Notes: generated by a model not told the origin, from the letters alone. Shown: positions 23,061 to 36,000, counted from the first letter of the stretch. The stretch: DNA of 64,000 nucleotides from Tipula vernalis (GCA_958295665.1 OY282560.1:306385236-306449235), one strand, 5' to 3'. Numbers and translations: made by a program.

Positions 23061-24735
23061 CAAAATCTACGACATCATTGTAAGTAAAATAGAGGGGACA
23101 GAAGTGTTTCTTAGAGATTTTATAAAAGTAACGTCCGAAACGATCGTAATTTCTATTTACAAATAAAAATTAAATAACATCGTAAGAAAGTGACAAAACC
23201 AAAATAATTGTGTGACTATTAGCAGAATTTCCCTTTGTTTGTACTTAAACAACTCCTGAACCATATTCTTGAGTTACTAAAAATGGATCAAATTAAACCC
23301 GAACCAAAACTAATTTCGCTTACTTTATATGAGTCCGTTACTAAGTCAGCTTACTTTATACCGTCCGTTACAATCTTTTCTATATAGAATTCGTGATAAG
23401 AATGTTGACGCGAGTCGAAAAGAACTTATCGGAATACTTTAAGAATGCGCGTGGAATGTTCTGGTCCATGTATATACTTATAATACATTATGAAATTTTT
23501 GAGCACCTGAATACGCAGAATTTGTAGGAGATATCCGTACTCCATTCGATATTATTTTATGATATGTAATCATTTATGCATATGATTTTGTCGTAAAATA
23601 ATCCAGGTGAAAGACTTTATTTAGGCAGTGTAAAAGAGTATAAGGGATATTAGGGTAAGAAAGAGATATTAGGTAAGAAAGAAAAGACCTGCTCAAAGAT
23701 CACGCACTATGACAGGGTCTAATTCAGAAGGCGTGATAAAAAGTAGGGTTGGAATAGCCGCAGGTACACAGACTACTCAAGTTTCATCTTAGATTCTTAA
23801 TGAGTGTTTATTTAACAAATAAAAATAAACAATTTTTAGTGATTTCGTAATTACGAGGATGGATTGATAAGTCTCAAATTATTGAGGACATAGATTTCCA
23901 AATTTATCTGAAGCTGAAATGGGCGAGATGTTAACCTATCTACTCATGCCTAGTAATCAACCTTCGCAGCTGGATTATAGATTAATCATTGTAAGGTTAT
24001 CTTTTTGATTCAGAATACAATCACAGAGAACCAACGGATTAATGATTTGTATAAATCTGTACGTTCCTTCACTCTATAAAAGTGATATAGACCAGTTGTT
24101 GAAAAATAATGTTGCGTCAGAATGTGAATTTTATTTACAAAATGCATCAAATGCTTCGGTACCGTTATCTGGGTTTAAAGTTCTCCAACTAGTGTAACAA
24201 TCAAACAACAAAGTTATGCAAAATATAATAAGTGTTAGAAAGAACTTAAATAATTTACTAGTTTATTTAGAATCCGGATTTTATTTTTCTAACATTGTGG
24301 ATAAATTCTACTGAGACAAAAGTATATTTCATTGAAAATTAGACATTAAGTTTTTCATAATAATAATTATTCATCGTAAGGTGTCATAATTTATAAAAGT
24401 AAAAAAACTAAATCTCGATTGTAAATTTGTAAACTACTCGTTATTAAGCGCTGATTTGTTATCTTTTAGTTTTTTGGTGGAAAATGAAACATTTAATTTG
24501 ATTTGTGTATACAGATTACATACACTTGTTCCATTTTAAATGATTTGGAAAATTTACTTAATCTGTCTGAGCAGCCCTAACATTAATCTGGATTCCAATG
24601 TAGAAATTTTTGATGATCAAATTACCGATCATTCCTTCATTAAACTTAAAATTCAACGTAGTAAATTAAATTTGGTCAAAAACGAATTACCCGATAGCCT
24701 AACCCTCCCGGTATTAATTTTGTTAATAATGGTTT
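23061..24735. other. Unassigned AT-rich sequence
   Basis: No recognised gene or repeat. Near 24065-24180 the plus strand has a short readable stretch (SLYKSDIDQLLKNN) but no family is recognised and it is not bounded by splice sites. Confidence 0.35.
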
Positions 24736-24739
24736 TAGA

Positions 24740-25680
24740 AACAATTATTTCCTTTCCAAGATGAGCTATCATTTGGTACAGCACACTGTTCTGCTTTCCA
24801 ACAATTACCTTAAGGCGGCGGTGCCAAGCCTCGACACTGTTTTGAGTACGAGGTAAATTGCCTTTTGCTGCGTTTTCAACAGACCAAAAATTAGGGTCAT
24901 AACGCGGTTTTGTGTTACAGCTGCTTCCGGTTATGTAATTAGACTTAACCCATCTAGCAATTTTTTTGGCATTTTCATCTACAACATTGTTTTACAATTC
25001 TGTATAATAAAGAGACATTTCATCAGGAGGAACAAATGCGAGGCTTCTAATCATTCTAATTTGGAGACTAAAATCTTCACTTTTGTCGTATTTACCCGCT
25101 GCTCAACACTTTTGCACTTGGCGCCATAAGATCAGCCCAAAATGGAAAAGACAGCCTTTAAATTCTGTATTAGGAAAATATTCTTCGGCTACTAAATAAA
25201 TGGTTTTTTCAAAATCCGTAATGATCCTTTGTGGATTCAAATGAATGTCATGTTCACTTGCTGTATGAAGTAATTCACGAAAAAAATCAGAGTAACACTT
25301 CTTACTCTTTTTCGTCATCAAACAAAACACCAAGGGTACAACTTCATTTTCAATTTTCCCATGAATACTAAAAAGCTGGGCCATAATAGATGGTACAACA
25401 TAAACAGTTCCATCCGTTAACCAGCAGGAACACTCAGCCAATACTTTTAAATCAATTATGGTTCCCAGAATAATTGTTTTTTCATTTTGCACTTTCTTCT
25501 CTGCGAGCACAAAAAGCTCATTTTCGAGAAAACGTAAGTGCTGCGGTATGTCAATTTCATCGATATTTTCTGGCTCTTTGATTTTGCTGGCACGAATTCG
25601 TGTTATTTTTGCTTTTTTGCGCTATCTTATTTGGTAGGTAGACGCGTGCATTAGATTTGCAACCTACGAACGTGAAAGAA
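24740..25680 (-). pseudogene. FLYWCH-MULE transposase, truncated copy
   Basis: This is a diverged second copy of the transposase at 28029-29426 in the opposite orientation. It keeps CWLTDGTVYVVPSIMAQL (first Asp), PLVFCLMTKKSKKCYSDFF, IITDFEKTIYL (second Asp), FKGCLFHFG, and, after two in-frame stops, TQNSVEAWHRRLKV (the Glu block). The N-terminal FLYWCH finger is missing: similarity begins near a YLPNK segment at about 25660. No GGGATTTT-type ends surround it. It is therefore a broken relic rather than a mobile copy. Confidence 0.8.
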
Positions 25681-26099
25681 ACACAAAACGAAGTTAGTCA
25701 AGATTTTACTTACATCAAATGTGTGCTTGTATTAGTGGATCACCATAATTATGGTCAAAAATGATCAAAATCGAGGTCATTTTATGGTTATCCTATCCTA
25801 CTTAAAGGCCCCATAAATTTGGTTTGTTTTCTATTTGTCTAATTTTGCTTAGTATAATTATGTATTAGCGCACCCGTTGAGTAAATTTGATTTGTTTAGG
25901 TAATTCATAAGGTACTCGCGATGTAACTGGTAATTTACGTATTAGGTGTATTTGTAAATTATGTGTGTTATTTACATTAATATGTAGTTATTACGCATGA
26001 GGATAAGTTAAAAAGTTTGCGACACGAGCGATAGTTGAAGGTCTTAATTATTACAATGAATAATAACCATTACCTGCAAGTTTAATACGATACTTTTTG

Positions 26100-26345
26100 T
26101 ACTTAAGCCTGTATTCCATGAGAAAAATTGACTGACAGTCAAAAAAAACTCGAAAAGAGAAAAACAATCTGATGCTGTTATAAGAGACAATGACAACGTT
26201 TTTTATTTTATTTTTTATTTTACAGCAAAATTGTTTTTCTATAAAATAAAAAACGTTGCCTTTGTCTCTTATATGGGGCATCAGATTATTTTTCTCTTTT
26301 CGTTTTTTTTTACTGTCAGTCAATTCTTCTCATGGAATACAGGCT
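26100..26345. mobile_element. Foldback MITE, about 245 bp
   Basis: Inverted arms of about 105 bp start with AAGCCTGTATTCCATGAGAA on the left and end with its complement on the right, separated by about 30 bp. Arms match with few mismatches over CTGACAGTCAA, CAATCTGATGC and AACGTTTTTTATTTT-like segments. No protein is encoded; the 90-codon frame on the minus strand is the repeat itself. Confidence 0.8.
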
Positions 26346-26479
26346 TTACTCTACAAGTGTTTTTATGTTTTTTTATTTAATATTTTTTGAATACCTTTTT
26401 ACTCGACGCAAATGACATAACTATCTACAAAAATTGTGATATTACAAAATTTTGTAATTTATCATCAACAAAAAGTTAA

Positions 26480-27015
26480 AGTTAAGTACTTTTCATACCA
26501 GGCGCCTCGCCTCGAAATATTTAGCTACCACAAATGCGAAGCTGAGACTCTTTCATACCGGTGGCGTTGGCTTTGAACATTCGGTTGATATCAAATATTT
26601 TATTTAGGCTTATTTTACACGTGAATTATAGCAAGAACTGAGATATTCTAAATTTGTAACGTACGTATGAGCTAGATTTTTTGGTACGTATGGAATATTT
26701 GTGCAAAAAATGTGATTTGTAGGTTATGTTGAGAAAGCACTTCGCTTTGTACTACTTTAAAATCTCGCAGTCGAGTGTGGGACGCATTGCCTTGGCTTTG
26801 TAGATAACTTCATTGTAATATATTTTGTTTTTTTTTTAAATTATCACATAAAAATTAATTCTTTTTCAACAAATTGAATTTATTACTATAAAATTAAACG
26901 GTATCAATCGAATAAAACTAATTTACATAATTAAAAAACGAAATAAAAAATTTTTATTTACGAAGCTCAAAGCCGAGGCGCCTGGTATGAAAAGTACTTT
27001 AAACCAACTTTTTGT
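26480..27015. mobile_element. Non-autonomous DNA element with about 30-bp inverted ends
   Basis: AAGTACTTTTCATACCAGGC followed by GCCTCG lies at about 26487-26513, and its exact complement at about 26973-26998. Outside that, TTTTTGTT/AACAAAAA segments also pair. The internal sequence is AT-rich, without an open frame. A partial internal copy of the end (CTTTCATACCGG) lies near 26550. The transposase source is unknown. Confidence 0.6.
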
Positions 27016-27661
27016 TTATCACGTCTGTGTCGCGTCGAGAATAATTGCTTTACTCATAGTTTACCTTTTTGTTTAGTCACGTCGGTCGCATCGGTTACAT
27101 CTCAGCAGGAATTTGTTTACTATATTTCAAAAGCAAAACATATAAAAGCAAAGCCTACTAAGCTAATATTTTCAATGTTTGAGAAATTCAATAAAGGACT
27201 TATTGTGGTGGTATAATCAGAGCCTTCTATAGCACTCTATCAACCTTTTAAATAGTTCAAGTTGGTCATATAACCACCATTGGAACGAATCTCAAGAATC
27301 GCCCAGTAATGGGCGAGTTTAGCGGTGTTTTATTCGTAGACTTATATTTGTAGTTCAGGGTTTGTTTAATACAACAAATTACGATGATCGTTGATGATAC
27401 AGAACCGACGATGATTTTTTAAACGATGGCTTTGTATAGTCTAGGTTGCTTTGGTATTATCCGTGACTACTTAATCCACCCGAGAGTAATAAATTCATCG
27501 TGAGTTTTGTTTTGTTTGCTTCACGAACACAACATATTATTAAACGGGTTGGGTATGCAATCCCAAAATCAAATTCACAAATACAAAATCCCAAAATCAT
27601 AATCCCAAATTTTAAAATCCCAATTAGCAAAATCCCAATTTACAAAATCCCATTTAAAAAA

Positions 27662-27765
27662 ATCCCAAATAATCCCATTATCAATTATAGATAATATTTA
27701 TTAAAACATGCGCGCGCATGTTTTAATAAATATTATCTATAATTGATAATGGGATTATTTGGGAT
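27662..27765. repeat. Perfect 104-bp palindrome with CG-rich core
   Basis: The two 52-bp arms are exact reverse complements with no spacer. The centre is CATGCGCGCGCATG, a rare CG tract in an AT-rich region. The outer arm contains AATCCCAAATAATCCC, so the palindrome is built from the end subrepeat of the surrounding MULE. Confidence 0.95.
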
Positions 27766-28028
27766 GTTTTAATAAATAATATCAACAATTGATAATTGGA
27801 TTTTATTCCTTAATGATAAATTCAGTTAGCATAAATATTGAAGAGCAGAAACTGCTTAATATACCTATTTATAAAGTTTATAAAATTATTACTTTGCTAA
27901 TGTTAATATATTAAACCGACATAAATGTGTTAAGTCTAGCAAGCTGAATATGAAAACAACTGTGACTTTTATGTGCATTTATTATAGTTTTTCTTAAACC
28001 ATTGGTGAATATATGATTTTCCAAAAAT

Positions 28029-29426
28029 ATGAGAATTATAACAAATAATAAGGGTGGAAAAAAATTGTTCCATGACGGCTATGCTTATTATCTAGACAAT
28101 GAAAAAGATAATATTTTTAAATGGAGATGTGCTGATAGGAAATTTTTTTTTTGCAAAAGCAAGATGACGATAACAGTGGAAGAGTGTGTTCATAAAGCAG
28201 TTGAAAAACAATCGGAACATTCGCATGATCCACGTGCTGCGGATGTGGATGTTGCAGAAGCAAATAGTGATTTAAAAAACCAAGCTTTATCTACTGCAAT
28301 GCAACCATCGATAATAATTCGGCAAGTAACTGTAAATTGTGATCCAGTATCTCGTATTTACCTTCCAAATAAACAATCGCAAAATAATAAAATTAAAAGA
28401 ATTCGGGGAAATGAATACAAAGAACCAACAAATCTGTCCGAAATCAACATTCCACAGTACTTGCGACTTCTAGGAGAGGAACTATTTATACTCTCCGAAA
28501 AACAAATTGAAAATGATAATAAAATTATAATACTTGGCACTAATTCAAGTATAAAAATGTTATCTGAGTCACTTTGCTGGCTAATGGACGGCACTTTTCA
28601 TGTAGTTCCGACAATTATGGCACAGTTGTTCAGTATTCACGCAAAATATGAAGACCAAATAATCCCTCTCGTTTTTTGTTTAATGAGCAAGAAAAGCAAA
28701 AAATGTTATTCGGAATTTTTTTTCGAACTTCATCGGATAGCAGCAGATCACAACATTCCATTGCAGCCTAAGCGAATTATCTGCGATTTCGAAAAAACTA
28801 TTCATGTTTCTGCAAGTGAGTTTTTCCGCTCAACCGAATTTAAAGGGTGTCTTTTTCACTTTGGGCAAATTATTTGGCGTCAAGTTCAAAAGTCAAAACT
28901 AAAAACAAAATAGGGAAAGAACGAAGCTTTTAGTTTGGAAATTCGAATGATTAAAAGCCTCGCTTTTGTCCCTCCTATCGAAATTAGAAGTTATTTTAAG
29001 GAGTTATATAACCACTTCAAGGATCCGGATTCCAAAAAAATGTGCAAATGGATAAAAATTAATTATATTTCCGGTCCCAACCGCACAACTGACCCCCTAT
29101 ATGATCCTAGTTTTTGGTCTGTTGAAGATGCATGGAAGGAAAACTTTCCGCGCACTCAAAATAGCGTAGAAGCCTGGCATCGACGACTCAAAGTGGTCGT
29201 GGGGAAACGAAACAGTGGTCTTTATAAAATTATAGGCGATTTAAGGAAGGAGCTTATTTTATCACAAAACACTTATGAAAAAATTAAAAGAGGTGAACAA
29301 TTTCCTAAAAATAGGCGAAATGTTAAAAGGTGTAAGCAAATTAAAAGAGTTATCAAAAAACGGTTGATGACAACTAAAATTGATTATTTAAAAAATATAG
29401 CTTATAACATGCATCTCATAAATTAA
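28029..29426 (+). pseudogene. FLYWCH zinc finger plus MULE transposase, one in-frame stop
   Basis: The frame runs from ATG 28029 to the stop at 29426 with a single in-frame TAG at 28911-28913. Residues about 1-70 form a FLYWCH-type finger: GGKKLFHDGYAYY, WRC, C, then HSH. The MULE domain follows with WLMDGTFH (first Asp, about residue 186), IICDFEKTIH (second Asp, about residue 258), FKGCLFHFG and, beyond the stop, NSVEAWHRRLKVVV holding the probable Glu. The C-terminus is Lys-rich. Apart from the single stop the frame is intact, so this copy died recently or the stop is a sequencing error. It would cut and join its own ends; it has no role in the host gene around it beyond lying in its intron. 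Confidence 0.85.
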
Positions 29427-29640
29427 ATAAATTATTAATAAAATTATTGAAATAAATATACAATAAAATAATGAATAGTTTTACTTTGGGAATTTTTCAG
29501 TTTGGGATTTTTCAGTTTGGGATTTTTTAGTTAGGGATTTTTCTATTTTGTATTTTGTATTTGGGATTAATTTTTTTTTTGGATTTTGTGTAGCTGGGAT
29601 TTTTTTTTTTTTTGGGATTCCATATGGATCCCTATTAAAC

Positions 29641-32600
29641 AGGGTACAAAAAATTCACTAAATTTAAAAATTAAAGGATTGCATTTACAAAGTAATAATT
29701 TTAAATTGGCCAACGGGATCGGCTTTGACTTTTGAGTCAGTCGACTTTATTTATTTTCAAAAAAAAAAAAAAAAAAAAAATTTATTTTAAATTTATTACT
29801 TACATATAATTTCAAAATCCGAAAATGTTTGAGCCTGGGCGCAGTTATGAAGTGGTTTGACGGTTAAACCGATTGTTAATTAACATTAATCGCCGGGAAA
29901 ATACTAAAATATTGTTGGGTTATGTTTCAAGCTAAAGTAGCATTGATGATGATGGACTGTGGAAATTTAATGACTGGGCTCTCGTATCCTGTAATTCCAA
30001 AAGGCTGCAATTTTTTTTCTAAATTAATATTTTTATGTTAAACCACCTTATTACACACTCTGTTATAAATGAGCATCGTGCTCAAAATAGTTTGTGTAAG
30101 TATGGGGTTGGTCCTTTACTCAAATGTTTGTAAATAAATAAATAAATAAATAAATTAAATTGAAATGGTGCATTCATATTAGGTAAATAATAGTAATTAT
30201 TAAATTACCTGTTAAATTTAAAATTAAAAAATAGTAAAAATTATATCAAAAAATTTTCTCAGTGAGAGTTACCAACTATTCCGATTTTGACGAGACTGTC
30301 CCGAATTATAAAATTTTGTCCCATCTCCCATTTTTAATATGTCCTTCTATATCGTATTAGACTAACGTGTTTTTCCATTTATTGACTGATGTGTTATACC
30401 GTAGTTTTAACGGATTACGGAGTATATTCTGAGTCAATCGTCTTTTTAATAGTTTTGTAAAACATCCAGTTTAGCATTGCATAAGGCAAACTATGACTTA
30501 AAGGAAAATAGTCAAATTTATTAAAAGTACAATATGCAACCGTAATGTGAAAAAATGTTGCTTACTTAACATACTATATACAAAGAAAATATGCTTACCT
30601 GCAGTTAGTAAAAATTGTCATTTTTCAAAAATACGAAGAGGCCAGCGAGAATGAAATTCAATGCCATAGGTTAATTTCTAAACATAAGCTAAGGTTTAAT
30701 GCATCAAAATCAAGTGTCCCGACTTGGCCGTTTTGAAATTTGGTAACGCTGGGTTAATACTTCTATCAACAGGTTTTGGGAGCTATAATTGTACCAATTG
30801 CAGTTATAGATAGCTCGAGTATTTCTGCACAGTTTATATATAAAATTCAGCTTATTTGAAAATTAACTGAGCCCACAAAATTTTTCACAATAATTTAAAA
30901 TCTGAAATCGTGCTCCGGTTTTGATGGTTGATTCTAGTAGTAATAGGTTTCGGGACCTGTAATTATCGTGCCAACTTGCTTTTAGAAGTATTTCTACACA
31001 TTTTATAGACAAGATACATTTTTTTGTTTGCCTAAACAAAATAAGATCAATCCCTTGACTTTTTTTTGTAACATATAACAAAAACTAACCAACGATAATC
31101 AACGTTAAACATCGCCGAAAATAATAGTAAGCCAAAGAATAACTTGTAAATTATGAAAGAACAAAGAATAACTTGTAAATTATGAGAGTCGAGTCGAGTT
31201 CAATCTATAGTCGAGTCGAGTCATCTTGAAGTTGAAGACACACAGCTCTTTAAAAAATTTGTAAATAAACGTAAAAGCGTTGTATATATCAAATACTGCT
31301 TCAATGTAACATATAAAAAGGTAACTCTGCGGTAGACGCTATTTTTGACTAGCAAATGGTTTGCTTGGTATGCGCAACGTATACAGTAGAAATGATGTTA
31401 GTTTTATTTTTATTACATAACTAAGAAATACACTATCACAACCAGTCAAAAATTCTGGAAAGAATTGAAAGTTTGCCTAATAAATTTTCCTCTTCGTACG
31501 AATTTTTAATTAAGTTTCAAAAAGTATTTTCTAATTTAGACAAATAGTGCTCGTTCAAACGTTTTTGTTCAAAGTGATTGACTTTCGTTTCTTTGTAACC
31601 AAACAAAATGTACACTGCTTTGTTTTAACAACTCAGTTACTTTATATTGTAAATGTATAGCGAATTCTTTGGTGAAGATTAGGTTTACGTTACCATATAC
31701 ATACATATAATTATTCCGCCAAAACGTAATCTAGCTCAAACATGTAAGTTGTATCGTGTAAGCAAACAGAGTTACAACCGTATAAACAAACACGTTCATT
31801 CATATATTTTATGACCGTCTTATCTAAGACATATGTATCTAAAAATAACAATAATTAAAGTAAACAAAAAACTAAAATGACTCTTTAGGTCTGAATTTTT
31901 TTTTTTTGATTCATGTTCAGTATAAACAAATACATTTTTTGTGTATTAAATTGAATACAGGTGATTCATTGCGCGTACATAATAAACGAGTACCGAATAA
32001 AGACTTAATTAGAAATAACTCATAAATCATGAATACTAGTAAAAATCCACTTTACTTTGTGCTTCTCAGAAACTTAAAGAATTTCTAATGTGAAATTTGC
32101 TTTTGTGTTTGTGTCACGTGAATGTCTCATTTTTTTTTTGAGTGCCGCTTACGATCTAAAACAATTTGTTTACATTTGTTGAGGTATTATACGAAGATTT
32201 AAATTAAAATTACTTATATGACGAAACGAAATATCACTTGTAAGAAACATAAATTGTATTATAATCTAATTTACATAAATCTGATGGCCGCGACAACCGC
32301 ACGAATTAATCATTAATACAAATATATTAGCAACCAATTTATCAATTCATCTCGTTAATGCTAATTATGTTTAAATTAAAAATTAGCGTATTGTTGATTT
32401 ATCCTATACATCAGATGTGACGTTATAATTGTCATCAGACAGTGTAAGAAGATGATCACATATGATGATGACTTAACTACTTAGCTACCAGATATATTAT
32501 TTACGAGTATAACAAGTAGCTAAGTACACAAATCAAATTACATGGCATTTAATTTATATGTGAGTTAAATACTTTTCCGATAATAAATTAATAAAATTGA

Positions 32601-33560
32601 ACAAAAAATAACGAAATTTACTGTGGTATAGAGATCGAATAATTGTAAAACCTTTATTATGATAATAAAATAATATTGTTTAATTAATAACAATAATTGT
32701 AATTTGACATTGGCAACAAAAAAGCAAAATAGAACCATTCTATCTAAAATCCATTATTTCGAAATATTGCGTGTATGCGTGCATTACAAATACTCTTAGT
32801 TTTAGATTTTTGCGAAGAACAAAAATTGAACAAAGACATAAAATCAGAAATTAATTGCCATTCAAATTGAGAACAGTCTCTAAAGTGATCATGATCATGA
32901 TTTTCAATGACTTTTTATAGAAAGTCTGTAATTAATTTTATTGTGATGGAATAATTTAGAGGTGTATTACTGCTAAGTATTGGACGTATATCAATCTGCA
33001 TTGAAATTCTGTGCATTTTGTGACAATTTGGTTTAATGATTACTTTCCAAATTGCCCAGGAGAGCCTTTTCCCTATTTGCTTACAATGAGGATGAGCCTC
33101 TTTCTTTCTGAAACCAAGTATTTTTGACGAATACTAATTAACGAAATTATTTATAAAAACGAAGGAAAACTCATTACAGGATGTAATTACATTACCGGCA
33201 TCTCAGCAATGCCGTCTTTACATACAATATTGATTGACATTCATAAGCAAAATAAAATTTTAAAAGTATCTAGTATTCTACGACTTTTATTGTTTTACTT
33301 TTTACTTGAATGTGTTATAAAGGGAATCCTTACGCATCTATAACTTTGGAATCCGACCACCTAGAGATCTTAGCCATACCTTGTTTTTCGTAGTCTGTCT
33401 TTGTTTCATGAAAATCGGATGAGCACTTTTCAAATTACTATTTGTTAACAGATATCAACAACGAGGATATAATGCATCTCTCTCGCTCTAACGCTTTGCT
33501 TGAGTTGAGATGACTAAAACTCATTTTTATATTTTATTTATTCCATATTACAACTGACTT
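29641..33560. other. Intron sequence with few recognisable features
   Basis: I see no gene here. A TTTGTAAATAAATAAATAAA tract at about 30128-30155 resembles the 3' tail of a plus-strand LINE, and the 300 bp before it may be its remnant. A poly-A run lies at about 29759-29780. GAGTCGAGT direct repeats lie near 31187-31220. The rest is ordinary AT-rich intron-like sequence. Confidence 0.4.
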
Positions 33561-33575
33561 AATATAAACCATCTA

Positions 33576-34668
33576 CACTCCCGAGCAACTAAATCAACTC
33601 AAACGTCCGCGTGTACAAAAAGCCATATTTTTTAAAATGGCTTAACCGATTTACGTAAAACAACTTTTTTTGACAGCTTAGTATTTTATCTTTACAAGGA
33701 CACCTTTATCATTAAAATCTATACAGTACTTTTCAAATTAAAGCAATCGTAGCAAAATGCGATGTTTCGGTTGAAAACAATTGGCGTGCTGCAATCTCCT
33801 GTATAATACCATGTTGACTGATATTTACCATCAGTCACTTATCAGACGTTGACCAGAAACAAATCTCTACCAGTTTCATTCATTGTTTCCTCAAAATCAT
33901 GAATACTACTCCAGAAAGTTGTTGCTTTATTGCAAGAAGGGCGCAATGAATGAGAAGTTTCTCGTCAGCTAAGCATGAGCCAATCTGCTGTCTTAAGAGT
34001 ATCCAGAAGGTTTCAGGAAACTAGTATCGATTTATCCTCCTAGCTTCATTGCAAAATCGCCATCTCACGGGCGTCGATGTGCAGCAGGAGCCAAGACAAG
34101 TTCGAGATGTAGCTGTTAGTCCATGGACGACAGTAAGAAGACGCTTACTGGGTCTATCGACGTCCAGAAGAGCGATTTTCGCAGTGCCGTTTTGCTGAAA
34201 CAGTCTCGTATGGGGGCGGTTCTTGCATGGTGTCGGCTGGCATATCGCTTGAGGGGAAAACTGATCTTCTTTTCATACCTGGTGGAGGACGTAGAGGAGG
34301 ACTGACCACTTAACGATATATCGAGACGATGAGGTGGCCAGTCTTCAGTTCAGACATGAATCCCAGAAATCCGGTATCATCTAACATCAATTACCTCAAG
34401 ATTGCGTTGGATGAGGAGTGAGGTGCGATCTCCGAAGTCTTTGTCAAAACCTTAATAAGGTCAATGGGGAACCGCATGCGAACCGTTGTAGACGCAAGGG
34501 GGAGGGGGAGGGGAGGAGGGCAATGCTAAGCATTAACCAATGAAATTGGTTTTGTTTTGTTTGAATTTTTTGTTGTAATTTAAAAAATAAATCGGTTAAG
34601 CTGTTTAAAAAAAAATTGTCCTTTCTGTGAGCGCTGTAGGTTTGATTCGATTTAGTTGCTCGGGAGTG
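33576..34668 (+). mobile_element. Tc1-type element with TA target sites and inverted ends
   Basis: Inverted ends of about 29 bp start CACTCCCGAGCAACTAAATC at 33576 and end with the complement at 34668; each is flanked by TA (33574-33575 and 34669-34670), the target of Tc1/mariner insertion. Inside, plus-strand fragments of a transposase are readable in changing frames: KVVALLQEGRNE and SMSQSAVLRVSRRFQ (helix-turn-helix), VRDVAVSPWTVRRRLLGL (second helix domain), and a region equivalent to VWGG.....GKTDL near 34200-34280. The 1,093-bp length is short for Tc1 (usually about 1.6 kb) and the C-terminal catalytic part is eroded. The element cannot move by itself, but its ends are intact. Confidence 0.85.
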
Positions 34669-34989
34669 TAGTAACTTCTTTATCATAAAGTGTATTTTGG
34701 GTCTATTATTTTTTCAAGAAAATAGGCAATTTGATTTAAATGACAAAAGCCAACCTTTCCAAATAAAATATTAATTTAATATGTATTATGACTCTGGTGG
34801 CAGGTATCATAACCAAGAATTAGAATTATGTTTAAATAAACGTTATTCTTGCGGGGATTTATCCTATGCAATTGTTGTTGTAAATTTGTCAAGGAAATAC
34901 GCTAATAATTAAATTCATAATTGTTCAGATATAGACTAATGGGTAGTCCCAGAGATTAAAACTATTTTTATACATTAATATTTGCTATA

Positions 34990-36000
34990 GTGGTGTAGTT
35001 TTTAGATCCCATTCACTAGGTATATTGACTTGATCCTTTTCAGACGTCTTAATACCAATGACATTATACCTAGATATTTCGAAGTATTCGCATAAGGAAC
35101 TTCGCATAAGGATTCTGTTAGAATTGGTAAAAATCACGTCCATCTATTTGGTTTCGTTGAGTTCGACTCTCCATTTGTATCATCAGCATAAGTTGCTATG
35201 GTTGATTCTTCCTTTGGTGATACGTCCCTATTATAAAGTCGGTACAAGATGGAGATAGTCCTGCTGAAATTTTCTTCAGGTCCGATTATATTCTTCTTCG
35301 TATCTTACACGGAAGTGTCTGTCAGTTATGTAGGATTTCAGAGTTTCATAATATTGTTTGGGAAGGTTCCGCTTTAGCTTGTATTCCAATCTTTTAGTAT
35401 GTTACATTTTTTGTTTGGCTTTAAGATCATGATTACCTCAAGTATCTCGCAAACAGATTAGCTTTTGTGTACTGTTTCGAGCCCATCTTCCATCATCATT
35501 TATGATGGGTGCCGTCGAAATTATTGGTATCTTAAGCACTTTTCCCGCTTTCCATAAGAAGTATTCAGAGTCCTTTTGGCCAGTGAGTAAAGAGTAATTT
35601 GTACTTACTGTTTCATTCTTAACTGTTCTGATGAGAAATTTCAGTTTTTTTACAGAGACTTTCATTTGCTAAGATTTTCGTACTTTTCGTTTATTTGCCA
35701 AAAGCTTTCTTACTTCAAGTGGTACTTGAAGATTGTTGTTTTGCTCTAACAGTTCACGAAAAAGTTCCAATTAATATTCTTATTAACTTGTATAGATTCA
35801 ATTTCAATTTTTAATTTTTCATTGTGTTTTATATTCTCTGTAATAAGAACAGTATATCCGCCTCTTGCTCCTTCTGTTGGATAGATGGCATGGTAAAATT
35901 GGTAACCACGTATTTTGGCATATAAGGACCTAGATAAATGAATTTCGGAGATTAAGCATAATTATATCAATTCATTGTGAAAATAAAAATATTTCCAGCT
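34990..36000 (-). mobile_element. Jockey-clade LINE fragment (endonuclease to RT)
   Basis: Minus-strand frames read in order: an endonuclease piece with YHAIYPTEGARGGYTVLI near 35900, a linker with DGRWARNSTQKLICL near 35450, which matches the D(G)WARSD.EKA.LFA pattern of Jockey-clade elements, then QYYETLKSYITDRHFRV near 35350, the RT palm segment just before the PQGS motif. The following PQGS and ADD segments are unreadable. The clade assignment rests on the WAR and ETLKSY..DR.F.V signatures. Stops throughout. Confidence 0.7.

Larger units (their letters stand above)
27545..29640 (+). mobile_element. MULE DNA transposon with subrepeat-rich inverted ends
   Basis: The transposase at 28029-29426 is bracketed by inverted regions made of short subrepeats. 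The left end (27555-27690) carries many AAAATCCCAAAT-type units and the right end (29484-29622) many TTGGGATTTTT-type units. The outermost motifs, GGGTATGC-AATCCCAAAA and its counterpart TTTTTGGGATTCCATATGGATCCC, face each other. Long ends made of subrepeats are seen in some Mutator-like elements (for example Phantom-type). No clean target duplication was identified. A 104-bp perfect palindrome sits just inside the left end. Confidence 0.75.

Noticed and set aside
27500..27694. 64-codon frame rich in Pro-Lys-Ile repeats
   Set aside because: It reads through the AATCCCAAA subrepeats of the MULE end.
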